From: Oleiphilus sp.
GTDB taxonomy: Bacteria > Pseudomonadota > Gammaproteobacteria > Pseudomonadales > Oleiphilaceae
Direction: 5' to 3'
NCBI GenBank assembly: GCA_006212045.1
Contig: PZPK01000007.1
Coordinates: 62,001-126,000, forward strand
DNA length: 64,000 bases
How positions within the stretch are numbered: the first letter of the stretch is position 1; each line of letters starts with the position of its first letter. The translations under genes were made by a program, and so were the position numbers. This document shows positions 56,848 through 64,000 of the stretch, piece by piece. The notes under the pieces are model-generated. The model was not told the origin of the DNA. It did not search any database and worked only from the letters and a program-made list of their open reading frames with translations.

Positions 56848-57951
56848 TTACAATCTCATCGGCATGACAACGTACATGCGATCGCTTTCTTCTGTGGACT
56901 CTATCAGGGCTGAAGCATTGGGATTAGACAAGGTCATCTTCACGCTTTCATCAGGGATGGCATTCAATACATCGATCAGGTAACTGACATTAAAACCAAT
57001 TTGCAGTTCCCCTCCCTGATAAATGACTTCCAGACTATCTTCAGCATGCTCATGCTCAGGATTATTGGCAAACACTTCCAACAGGTTGTTACTGAGTTGC
57101 AGTTGAATACCGCGAATATTCTCATGAGAAAGAATGCTCGCTCGACTGAACATACCTTTCAGTGCTTCCCTATCAGCCACAATGACTTTGTCACCCCCTC
57201 GCGGGATAACGCGGTTATAATCGGGAAACTTTCCGTCAATCAGTTTAGAGGTGAATCTGTAAGGTCCTATCTCGGAAAAAACATGATTACTTCCGAGAGA
57301 AATCACAATCTCTTCGTCGCTATCGGATAACAAACGACCCAACTCCAGTATACCTTTACGGGGAATGATGACCTGTTTTTCCTGGGCAACATCAACATCC
57401 GTCACCATACTTGCCATTGCCAGACGATGACCATCCGTTGCAACCGCTTTCACAGAGTTGTTGCTGACTTCGAGTAGCATGCCATTTAGATAATAACGAA
57501 CATCCTGCTGTGCCATCGCGAAGGATGTTGCTTCAATCATATTTTTGAATTCCTTCTGATTGAAACTGATCGCAATATCCTGAGTTTCTTCCTCTATATT
57601 CGGAAACTGCTCTGCCGGCAATGTCGCGAGCGTGAAATGACTTTTCCCGGACCTCAGATGCATTCGCTCGCCTTCGAGACTCAGTTCGATTTCGCTATGC
57701 TCTGGTAAGGAACGACAAATATCGGAAAGCTTTCTTGCTGGCAATGTGATTCGCCCTTCCGAGAGAACTTCAGCACCTTGTAAATGGCATACCAACTCCA
57801 CTTCCATATTGGTACCCGTTACGGATATTTTGCCCTGCTCCACCGCCAGCAGCACATTGGATAACACTGGCATTGTCTGCTTGCGTTCTACAACACCTGA
57901 AATTATTTGCAAAGGGGAAAGTATATCGTCTCTAGAAATTCGCAGTTTCAT
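56848..57951 (-). CDS. dnaN: DNA polymerase III beta sliding clamp
   Basis: 367-residue processivity clamp; three similar domains as expected. MKLRISRDDILSPLQIISGVVERKQTMPVLSNVLL opens it in the usual fashion (the motif VVERKQTMPVLSNVLL is diagnostic), RKLSDICRSLP and RKGILELGRLL follow, and MYVVMPMRL ends it. It lies 17 bp after dnaA. Confidence 0.98.
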   Translation of the reverse strand: MKLRISRDDILSPLQIISGVVERKQTMPVLSNVLLAVEQGKISVTGTNMEVELVCHLQGAEVLSEGRITLPARKLSDICRSLPEHSEIELSLEGERMHLRSGKSHFTLATLPAEQFPNIEEETQDIAISFNQKEFKNMIEATSFAMAQQDVRYYLNGMLLEVSNNSVKAVATDGHRLAMASMVTDVDVAQEKQVIIPRKGILELGRLLSDSDEEIVISLGSNHVFSEIGPYRFTSKLIDGKFPDYNRVIPRGGDKVIVADREALKGMFSRASILSHENIRGIQLQLSNNLLEVFANNPEHEHAEDSLEVIYQGGELQIGFNVSYLIDVLNAIPDESVKMTLSNPNASALIESTEESDRMYVVMPMRL

Positions 57952-57968
57952 CGTTCCATGCCGTTCTA

Positions 57969-59408
57969 TTAAGTCGTAAGTGTTTTAATGAAATTATTAT
58001 GATCCTCTCGCATACCAGCATCGCTATCTTTGAGTTCTGCGATTTTCTTGCAGGCATGTAGTACCGTAGTGTGATCCCTTCCTCCGAACGCATCACCAAT
58101 TTCCGGCAGGCTATGATTCGTCAATTCCTTGGCCAGAGCCATCGCCATTTGTCGTGGCCGAGTCACGGACCTTGTTCTTCTCTTGGATAATAAGTCAGCA
58201 ACTTTGATTTTGTAATACTCTGCGACTGTTCGCTGAATATTTTCGATACTGACCTGTTTATCATGAATTGCCAGCAAGTCTTTCAGGCACTCTCTGATAA
58301 AGGCCGGAGTAATCTCCTGCCCTGTAAAATGGGCGTTTGCAGCGACCAGCTTCAGTGCGCCTTCCAGTTCTCGCACATTGGATCGAATCTTTTGGGCAAT
58401 AAAGAACGCAGCCTCACTACTCAAGGCAACATTATTCTGCTCGGCTTTCTTCATCAGAATCGCGACTCTGGTTTCCAGTTCCGGAGGCTGAACCATCACA
58501 TTGAGCCCCCAACCAAATCGCGACTTCAGCCGTTCTTCCATGTTATCAATTTCTTTAGGGTAACGATCACAGGTCAAAATCATCTGCTGCCCGCCTTCAA
58601 GCAGCGCATTAAAGGTATGAAAGAACTCTTCCTGTGACCTTTCTTTCTTTGCAAAAAATTGAATGTCATCAATCAGCAGAGCGTCAACCGACCGATAATG
58701 CCGCTTGAAATCATTTATCGCATTGATCTGCAAGGCTTTCACCATATCAGCGACAAAGCGCTCTGAATGCAAATATACCACTTTGGCGTTGGGGTTTTTG
58801 GCAATTATTTCGTTGCCAATCGAATGCATCAAATGGGTTTTACCCAAACCCACACCACCGTATAGAAACAACGGATTGTATGCGCCGCCGGGATTCTCAG
58901 CGACCTGCACCGAAGCCGCTCGCGCCAACTGGTTGGACTTACCCTCTACGAAGGTGTCAAAGGTAAAGTTAGGATTCAGGAAACTCTGATACTTGGTGCC
59001 GCCTTCTACTTCAACCCGTCGTTCAGATTTTAACGGCGCGTTCTCTGTCCTGCTATTTTCTTCGGGCCCTCTTTCAGCTCCACTTTGATGAGAAGCCCTT
59101 TTTGTCTGGTTTTGGCTCGCACTCTTATTCGTTGCGGGAACATTATTCTGGCTTGAAACTGTGGAAGATCCGATCTTTAAAGCGACATTAACCCTTGATT
59201 CGGTTCCGAGCACTTCTAGCACCAGATCATTTATTCTGTGCAAGAACTTTTCCTGAACCCAATCCAGAACAAACTTGTTCGGCGCATAAAGCACCAAATC
59301 CGTATCAACGACTTCACCCTGTAAAGGTCTTACCCAGGTATTGAACTGTTGTTCAGGCAATTCTCGTTTTAATGAGGACAGACAATCTGCCCATAAATTA
59401 TCAGACAC
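57969..59408 (-). CDS. dnaA: Chromosomal replication initiator DnaA
   Basis: 479 residues. Domain I begins [25 protein letters not shown], a polar linker (domain II, about 90-145) follows, domain III has Walker [16 protein letters not shown] and Walker [25 protein letters not shown], and domain IV has [20 protein letters not shown] and the box-contacting [15 protein letters not shown]. Complete initiator of normal length. oriC is in the 655-bp gap upstream. Confidence 0.98.
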   Translation of the reverse strand: MSDNLWADCLSSLKRELPEQQFNTWVRPLQGEVVDTDLVLYAPNKFVLDWVQEKFLHRINDLVLEVLGTESRVNVALKIGSSTVSSQNNVPATNKSASQNQTKRASHQSGAERGPEENSRTENAPLKSERRVEVEGGTKYQSFLNPNFTFDTFVEGKSNQLARAASVQVAENPGGAYNPLFLYGGVGLGKTHLMHSIGNEIIAKNPNAKVVYLHSERFVADMVKALQINAINDFKRHYRSVDALLIDDIQFFAKKERSQEEFFHTFNALLEGGQQMILTCDRYPKEIDNMEERLKSRFGWGLNVMVQPPELETRVAILMKKAEQNNVALSSEAAFFIAQKIRSNVRELEGALKLVAANAHFTGQEITPAFIRECLKDLLAIHDKQVSIENIQRTVAEYYKIKVADLLSKRRTRSVTRPRQMAMALAKELTNHSLPEIGDAFGGRDHTTVLHACKKIAELKDSDAGMREDHNNFIKTLTT

Positions 59409-59624
59409 TAAACTCTCTGCGAAATAGCTGTTATCGACTCATGACACTTAAATGAGTACTTAATTCAGGAAACCAACATTGATGCTTTCTTTAAAGGCCG
59501 AACTGTTTTTGTTGTCTGTCACAGGAAATGATCCCCTGTAGTGCTTCTTGCTAGTTCAACGGCTCTGACCACAATTCTATAGCCCTTTAAGCGCCGACGC
59601 CACTCTGATTTTTTAGGTTATCAA

Positions 59625-59965
59625 ACCACCTGTGCATGGTTTTTATATTATTATTCAATATCATACAGACTTATAAACATTTTTATACACATAATAATTC
59701 AGATATTTTTTAGCTTTTATTCAAAACCTGATTTAGCCAAATTAACCTGTGTAAAACCAGGCATACAAACCTGTGGACAAAAATATTCAAAAGTTATCCA
59801 GTTTTTACACATACCATATCCAAGCTGGATTCAGGATTTACACCCAACTTATTTAAATTCCAAGTTCATGTTTTAAAAAGAATAAACTTCATTACCCACA
59901 GAAATCAGGTTTACTATATATAACTATATCTATCTTTATTTACATAATATAAATATTAAAAGACC
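59625..59965. other. Probable oriC between dnaA and rpmH
   Basis: The 655-bp gap 59409-60063 contains no gene. A perfect DnaA box TTATACACA is at 59683-59691; near-matches are TGTGTAAAA (59748), TGTGGACAA (59772), TTATCCAGT (59794), TTTTACACA (59803) and TTACCCACA (59892). An AT-rich stretch about 59910-59960 (TATATAACTATATCTATC and following) is a likely unwinding element on the rpmH side. The context is that of the mapped Pseudomonas oriC. The rest of the gap (59409-59624, 59966-60063) should hold the dnaA and rpmH promoters; none was identified with certainty. Confidence 0.82.
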
Positions 59966-60063
59966 TTTCTCTTTTCTTCACAAAAATCCTGCTTGATCCA
60001 ACATCTTAAAAAACATACAATCGCGCTCCCTTAATTTTAGACCTACTGATATCGGGTAAGACA

Positions 60064-60198
60064 ATGAAACGTACTTTCCAACCAAGCGTCCTGAAACGCA
60101 AACGCACACATGGTTTTCGTGCTCGCATGGCAACTAAAAGTGGCCGTCAGATTTTGAATCGCAGAAGAGCAAAAGGCCGTAAAGCACTCAGTGCTTGA
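60064..60198 (+). CDS. rpmH: 50S ribosomal protein L34
   Basis: 44 residues, [20 protein letters not shown] followed by the Lys/Arg-rich tail ending GRKALSA: the standard bacterial L34. Too short to be found by length but unmistakable. It overlaps the rnpA start by 8 bp, so the two are cotranscribed and perhaps coupled. Confidence 0.98.
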   Translation: MKRTFQPSVLKRKRTHGFRARMATKSGRQILNRRRAKGRKALSA

Positions 60199-60556
60199 TT
60201 TAAGTCGATCCCAGGGTTTTCCGAAAGAATCTCGACTGCTCAATGCGTATGATTACAGTCGAGTCTTCGACAAAGTAGAGCACCGTTTTTCAACAAAGCA
60301 CTTCTTGCTACTGGTAAGGGAAAATCAAAACCTTGGGTGCCGACTTGGTGTTATTGTTGCCAAAAAGCATGTTAAGCTCGCGGTTTGTCGCAATCGGATA
60401 AAACGTCTGATCAGAGAGTCTTTTCGCTTATCTGAAACGCAACCTAGAAACCTGGATGTGATCGTACTCGCGAAATTCGGTGCGGGCAGACAAAATAAAA
60501 GTGAAACCAGAGCAGAGCTCGATAAACTCTGGCAAAAAATGATCAATCGGGTTTAA
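60191..60556 (+). CDS. rnpA: Ribonuclease P protein component
   Basis: 121-residue basic protein aiding the catalytic RNA in tRNA 5' maturation. The RNR motif [14 protein letters not shown] is intact, with the upstream aromatic segment [15 protein letters not shown] and [16 protein letters not shown] start inside the end of rpmH (8-bp overlap). Confidence 0.96.
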   Translation: MLDLSRSQGFPKESRLLNAYDYSRVFDKVEHRFSTKHFLLLVRENQNLGCRLGVIVAKKHVKLAVCRNRIKRLIRESFRLSETQPRNLDVIVLAKFGAGRQNKSETRAELDKLWQKMINRV

Positions 60557-60591
60557 CGGATTCACATTCACCCTGTATACAGAGATACCTG

Positions 60592-60840
60592 ATGAATCGA
60601 ATTGTCATCTTCCTGATTCGCATTTATCAGCGTGGCATTAGTCCGCTTCTCGGTCCTTCCTGTCGCTTTTATCCCAGTTGTTCTCATTATGCTATCGAAG
60701 CCTTACAACGTTTTGGCTTTATTAAAGGCAGTTATCTGACCATCAGGCGTTTATTGAAATGTCATCCTTTTCACGAAGGTGGCATCGATCCTGTTCCAGA
60801 AACGCAGTCTTGCTGTCATGATCATCGTTCACTTAACTAG
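60592..60840 (+). CDS. yidD: Membrane insertion efficiency factor YidD
   Basis: 82 residues. [31 protein letters not shown] carries the three conserved cysteines (split: [18 protein letters not shown]), and [14 protein letters not shown] is the family end. It assists YidC-mediated insertion. It lies 35 bp after rnpA and before yidC in the usual order. Confidence 0.95.
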   Translation: MNRIVIFLIRIYQRGISPLLGPSCRFYPSCSHYAIEALQRFGFIKGSYLTIRRLLKCHPFHEGGIDPVPETQSCCHDHRSLN

Positions 60841-60866
60841 TTAATTTTTATTGGTATTTCAATATT

Positions 60867-62561
60867 ATGGATTTAAGACGTGGTGTAATATTTGTAGGAC
60901 TTGCGATCGTTTCCTACATGCTCGTACTTGCCTGGAATGAAGATTACGGCCAGGTCCGTGACCAAGAGCAAAATTCTTCGTACGAGCCGCCAACGGCTTC
61001 TTCACCTTCTGTCGCGCTAGAAAGTAATACCTCACCCGCAGATTCCGACAGTGAATTTACGCCACCAGAAGCCCTGAATACTGTTAGCCCCATGGCTGAT
61101 CAAAGCAACCCGAGTGAGATTAAGCTCGAAACGATTAAGGTCAAAACAGATGTTCTGGATCTCGAAATCGATCCGGTTGGCGGTAATATTGTTTCTGCGC
61201 TGTTGCCTCAATACAAACTTTCCCTTGGATCTGATCAGGCCCTGCCCCTTCTAGAAAGTAATCAGCGTCGCTACTACGTTGTGGAAAGTGGATTATTTGG
61301 AAGACACGGTTTTGATGCAGCTAAAAACGGTCCAAAGCCGGTTTACAAGTCTGCTCAGAGCCAGTACGTATTGTCTGATGGTCAGGATGAGTTAAGGGTT
61401 GATCTTGTTTATCAGGATGTCAGTGGTGTTACGGTCACCAAACGTTTTGTGTTTCAACGAAACGACTATGTGATCACTACCGAGTTTGTGATCAACAACC
61501 AGTCTGAACGGAGCTGGGAAGGAAACTTTTCCGGTAAGATCGTGCGGGATCGTAGTGAAGACCCCTCTTCCCAGAACAGCATGGGCATGCAATCGTATCT
61601 GGGCATGGTGCTTTCAAGTAAAGAAGAGCCCTATGAAAAGATTGATTTTGAAGACATGTTGGAAGCACCGGTCAATCGGACCATTCAAGGTGGCTGGATG
61701 GCCTTTATTCAGCACTACTTCCTGAGTGCGTGGGTTCCGGATGCATCGGTTCCGCAGACCTATCAGACCCGGGTCAAGAATGGCACCTATCTGATGGGTT
61801 TCATCAGTCCCGCAACCAAAGTAGCGCCTGGAGAAGAAGCCAGCGTGTCTGCCCGACTCTATCTTGGTCCCAAAATCATAGAAAGACTGGAGCAGGTTGC
61901 GCCTAAACTGGATTTGACGGTCGATTATGGCTGGTTGTTCTTTATTGCTTACCCATTGTTTCTATTGTTGGACTTCCTGTTCGGGATCGTTGGAAACTGG
62001 GGCGTTGCCATTATCCTGGTGACCGTAGTCGTCAAAGCGCTATTCTTCAGATTATCTGCCGCCAGCTACCGTTCCATGGCGAATATGCGCAGAGTGGCAC
62101 CCAAGCTCCAGTCCTTGAAAGACCAGTATGGTGACGACCGACAGAAAATGTCGCAGGCGATGATGGATCTCTATCGAAAGGAAAAAATCAATCCTTTAGG
62201 AGGTTGCCTACCGATTCTGGTTCAGATGCCTGTGTTTATTGCCCTTTACTGGGTCCTGCTGGAGAGTGTTCAGTTGCGGCATGCCCCGTTCTTTTTCTGG
62301 ATAACAGATTTGTCCATTAAAGATCCCTACTTTGTGCTTCCGATTCTGATGGGTGCCAGCATGTTTATTCAAATGCAGCTCAATCCGACGCCACCGGACC
62401 CGATGCAGGCCAAAGTGATGAAATTAATGCCGATCATGATGACAGTGTTTTTCTTGTGGTTCCCCGCTGGATTGGTACTTTACTGGCTGGTCAACAACAT
62501 CCTTTCGATTGCACAACAATGGGTGATTACTCGCCAGATCGAAAAATCTGCCGCTTCCTAG
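60867..62561 (+). CDS. yidC: Membrane protein insertase YidC
   Basis: 564 residues. An N-terminal membrane helix (about 6-22), a large periplasmic domain (about 60-345), and a conserved five-helix insertase core with NWGVAIILVTVVVKALFF, MQALKDQYG-like SLKDQYGDDRQKMSQAMMDLYRKEKINP (cytoplasmic hairpin, split here), GGCLPILVQMPVFIALYWVL and the final LVNNILSIAQQWVI. Complete gammaproteobacterial YidC. Confidence 0.97.
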   Translation: MDLRRGVIFVGLAIVSYMLVLAWNEDYGQVRDQEQNSSYEPPTASSPSVALESNTSPADSDSEFTPPEALNTVSPMADQSNPSEIKLETIKVKTDVLDLEIDPVGGNIVSALLPQYKLSLGSDQALPLLESNQRRYYVVESGLFGRHGFDAAKNGPKPVYKSAQSQYVLSDGQDELRVDLVYQDVSGVTVTKRFVFQRNDYVITTEFVINNQSERSWEGNFSGKIVRDRSEDPSSQNSMGMQSYLGMVLSSKEEPYEKIDFEDMLEAPVNRTIQGGWMAFIQHYFLSAWVPDASVPQTYQTRVKNGTYLMGFISPATKVAPGEEASVSARLYLGPKIIERLEQVAPKLDLTVDYGWLFFIAYPLFLLLDFLFGIVGNWGVAIILVTVVVKALFFRLSAASYRSMANMRRVAPKLQSLKDQYGDDRQKMSQAMMDLYRKEKINPLGGCLPILVQMPVFIALYWVLLESVQLRHAPFFFWITDLSIKDPYFVLPILMGASMFIQMQLNPTPPDPMQAKVMKLMPIMMTVFFLWFPAGLVLYWLVNNILSIAQQWVITRQIEKSAAS

Positions 62562-62579
62562 CGTGCCGGAAACAGCCCG

Positions 62580-63947
62580 ATGCCTGTTGAATCCAATGAA
62601 ACAATAGTGGCACTGGCCACGGCGGCAGGCAGAGGAAGTGTCGGGATTGTTCGCTTGTCGGGAGCCCGATCGCTCGAGATAGCAAATCGTCTGTTAGGCT
62701 TTGACCCGAAACCGCGTCATGCCCATTTCTGCCCTTTTAAGGATCAGGATGGAGAGCAGATAGACGAAGGTGTTGCGCTGTTCTTCAAGGCGCCTCATTC
62801 TTTCACCGGAGAGGATGTACTCGAACTTCAGGCACATGGTGGTCCGGTTATTCTCGACATGTTGATTCGCTCGGCTTGCGCTCTGGGAGCCCGGATGGCC
62901 GAGCCGGGAGAATTCTCGCGTCGGGCTTTTCTCAATGACAAGATTGACCTCGTTCAGGCAGAGGCAATATCAGACCTGATCAACAGCAGTTCTGAACAGG
63001 CTGCCCGCAGTGCCGTTCTGTCTTTACAAGGCGAATTCTCGAAGCAGATAGAGCGGCTGGTTGAAGGTCTGATCAAATTACGGATGTTTGTCGAGGCCGC
63101 GATAGATTTTCCTGAAGAGGAAATCGATTTCCTGGCGGAATCCGATGTATTGAATCAAACAGAAAGCCTTCATAAAAGTTTGTTGCGGCTGCAGGACAGT
63201 GCCAAACAAGGCGCCTTGCTAAGCGAAGGCATTCGGGTTGTGATTGCCGGGAAGCCCAATGCGGGTAAATCCAGTTTACTTAACGCCCTGGCAGGCAAAG
63301 AATCAGCCATTGTCACCGAAATAGCAGGTACGACCCGCGATGTGCTTAAGGAGCAAATACTCATTGATGGTATGCCTTTGCATATTATCGACACCGCCGG
63401 GCTTCGTGATAGTGATGACAGGGTTGAACAAATCGGAATTCAGCGCGCCTGGCAGGAAATCAATCAGGCGGATCGCATCTTACTTGTCTACGATGCGAAT
63501 GATCAGGATTGCGCCTCATTGGCCGATCTTTGGCCGGAATTTATGGCGAAACTGTCGCAACAGGATCATGTGACATTTATACGCAACAAAATCGATTTGA
63601 TGAACGAGAAAGCCGGTCTTGATCAGCAGGACGGGTTCCCGGTGCTGTCGCTCTCAGCCAAACAGACCGATGGCATTGATATACTGAGAAAACATCTGAA
63701 AGCCTGTGTCGGTTTTGAGAATCTGGCTGAAGGCGTGTACACGGCCAGACGACGCCATCTGCAAGCCTTGCAAGAGGCGGAAGAAGCGGTGCACCGTGGA
63801 CGAGACGCTTTGGTCACACATAATGCCGGAGAGCTGCTGGCTGAAGAACTGCGCATCGCGCAGGATGCCTTGGGGCAAATTACGGGGCGTTTTTCAGCAG
63901 ATGACCTTTTGGGAGAAATTTTCAGTAGCTTCTGCATCGGAAAATAA
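62580..63947 (+). CDS. mnmE: tRNA modification GTPase MnmE
   Basis: 455 residues. N-terminal folate-binding domain starts [21 protein letters not shown]; the G domain has [16 protein letters not shown] (G1), EIAGTTRD (G2), DTAGLRD (G3) and RNKIDLM (G4); the protein ends CIGK with the catalytic Cys. With MnmG it modifies wobble uridines of tRNAs. The window ends 53 bp after its stop, with nothing recognised there. Confidence 0.98.
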   Translation: MPVESNETIVALATAAGRGSVGIVRLSGARSLEIANRLLGFDPKPRHAHFCPFKDQDGEQIDEGVALFFKAPHSFTGEDVLELQAHGGPVILDMLIRSACALGARMAEPGEFSRRAFLNDKIDLVQAEAISDLINSSSEQAARSAVLSLQGEFSKQIERLVEGLIKLRMFVEAAIDFPEEEIDFLAESDVLNQTESLHKSLLRLQDSAKQGALLSEGIRVVIAGKPNAGKSSLLNALAGKESAIVTEIAGTTRDVLKEQILIDGMPLHIIDTAGLRDSDDRVEQIGIQRAWQEINQADRILLVYDANDQDCASLADLWPEFMAKLSQQDHVTFIRNKIDLMNEKAGLDQQDGFPVLSLSAKQTDGIDILRKHLKACVGFENLAEGVYTARRRHLQALQEAEEAVHRGRDALVTHNAGELLAEELRIAQDALGQITGRFSADDLLGEIFSSFCIGK

Positions 63948-64000
63948 CGCCCGTTTCGTACTTCCAGGCAGGCGGACAATGTTAGTAATAAACTGTACTA

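Overview
The window is an ordinary, densely coded chromosome segment of a gammaproteobacterium, probably a marine or heterotrophic relative of the Pseudomonadales/Oceanospirillales. Evidence for this: an oriC of the Pseudomonas layout (gyrB-recF-dnaN-dnaA reading left, rpmH-rnpA-yidD-yidC-mnmE reading right); the block dksA-gluQ-cbrB-[gap]-pcnB-folK-panB-panC-pgi in the same order as in Pseudomonas; ubiA-ubiC beside rubredoxin and rubredoxin reductase; perfect pseudomonad-type parS sites; and a metX-metW-DUF4426-rdgB-hemW cluster. No tRNA, rRNA, insertion sequence, prophage or CRISPR array was seen. The identification is from gene content only.

Layout. 1-4.2 kb: ubiquinone synthesis (ubiA, ubiC), rubredoxin and its reductase, tesB. 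4.2-10 kb: a membrane sensor with degenerate GGDEF and intact EAL domains, two unrecognised or weakly recognised genes, and a PLP-dependent aspartate decarboxylase (panP). 10-14.5 kb: an envelope operon (COG3014-type lipoprotein, YcfL, LpoB) followed by a CsgG/FlgT-like protein. 14.6-23 kb: tmcA, erpA, bactofilin, DUF6776 protein, a CLC channel, hemJ, thiE, hemL. 23-30.4 kb: a leftward metX-metW-DUF4426-rdgB-hemW-GGCT operon, a dynamin-like GTPase and a YggT protein. 30.4-40.3 kb: response regulator, Rieske protein, then dksA to pgi. 40.2-44.9 kb: folK2-folB-tsaD, ppx, trxA, mobA. 45-49.4 kb: the aapJQMP general amino-acid ABC transporter. 49.6-51.8 kb: an esterase, a tiny peptide gene and a divergent AraC-type regulator. 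51.8-64 kb: the replication-origin region.

Most notable points. (1) The 715-bp gap between cbrB and pcnB has a sigma-54 promoter match, several A-rich CA-type motifs, stem-loops and a long terminal hairpin. It is the position of the Hfq/Crc-sequestering RNA CrcZ of Pseudomonas, so a CrcZ-like RNA is predicted. (2) A 30-codon peptide gene with a strong ribosome binding site and its own terminator lies divergent to the AraC-type regulator, with two adjacent inverted repeats between them. It matches nothing I recognise and is the best candidate for an undescribed system. (3) Two perfect 16-bp parS sites are written into the recF coding sequence, each encoding the same FHVEH stretch. (4) An ABC1/UbiB-type kinase gene is inserted between recF and dnaN.

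Pathways linked across the window: pantothenate (panB and panC, with panD absent beside them and panP present 27 kb away); folate (two different HPPK genes and folB); haem (hemJ, hemL, hemW); methionine (metX, metW); CbrB, the predicted RNA and the aap amino-acid transporter (a possible carbon/nitrogen control link, inferred only).
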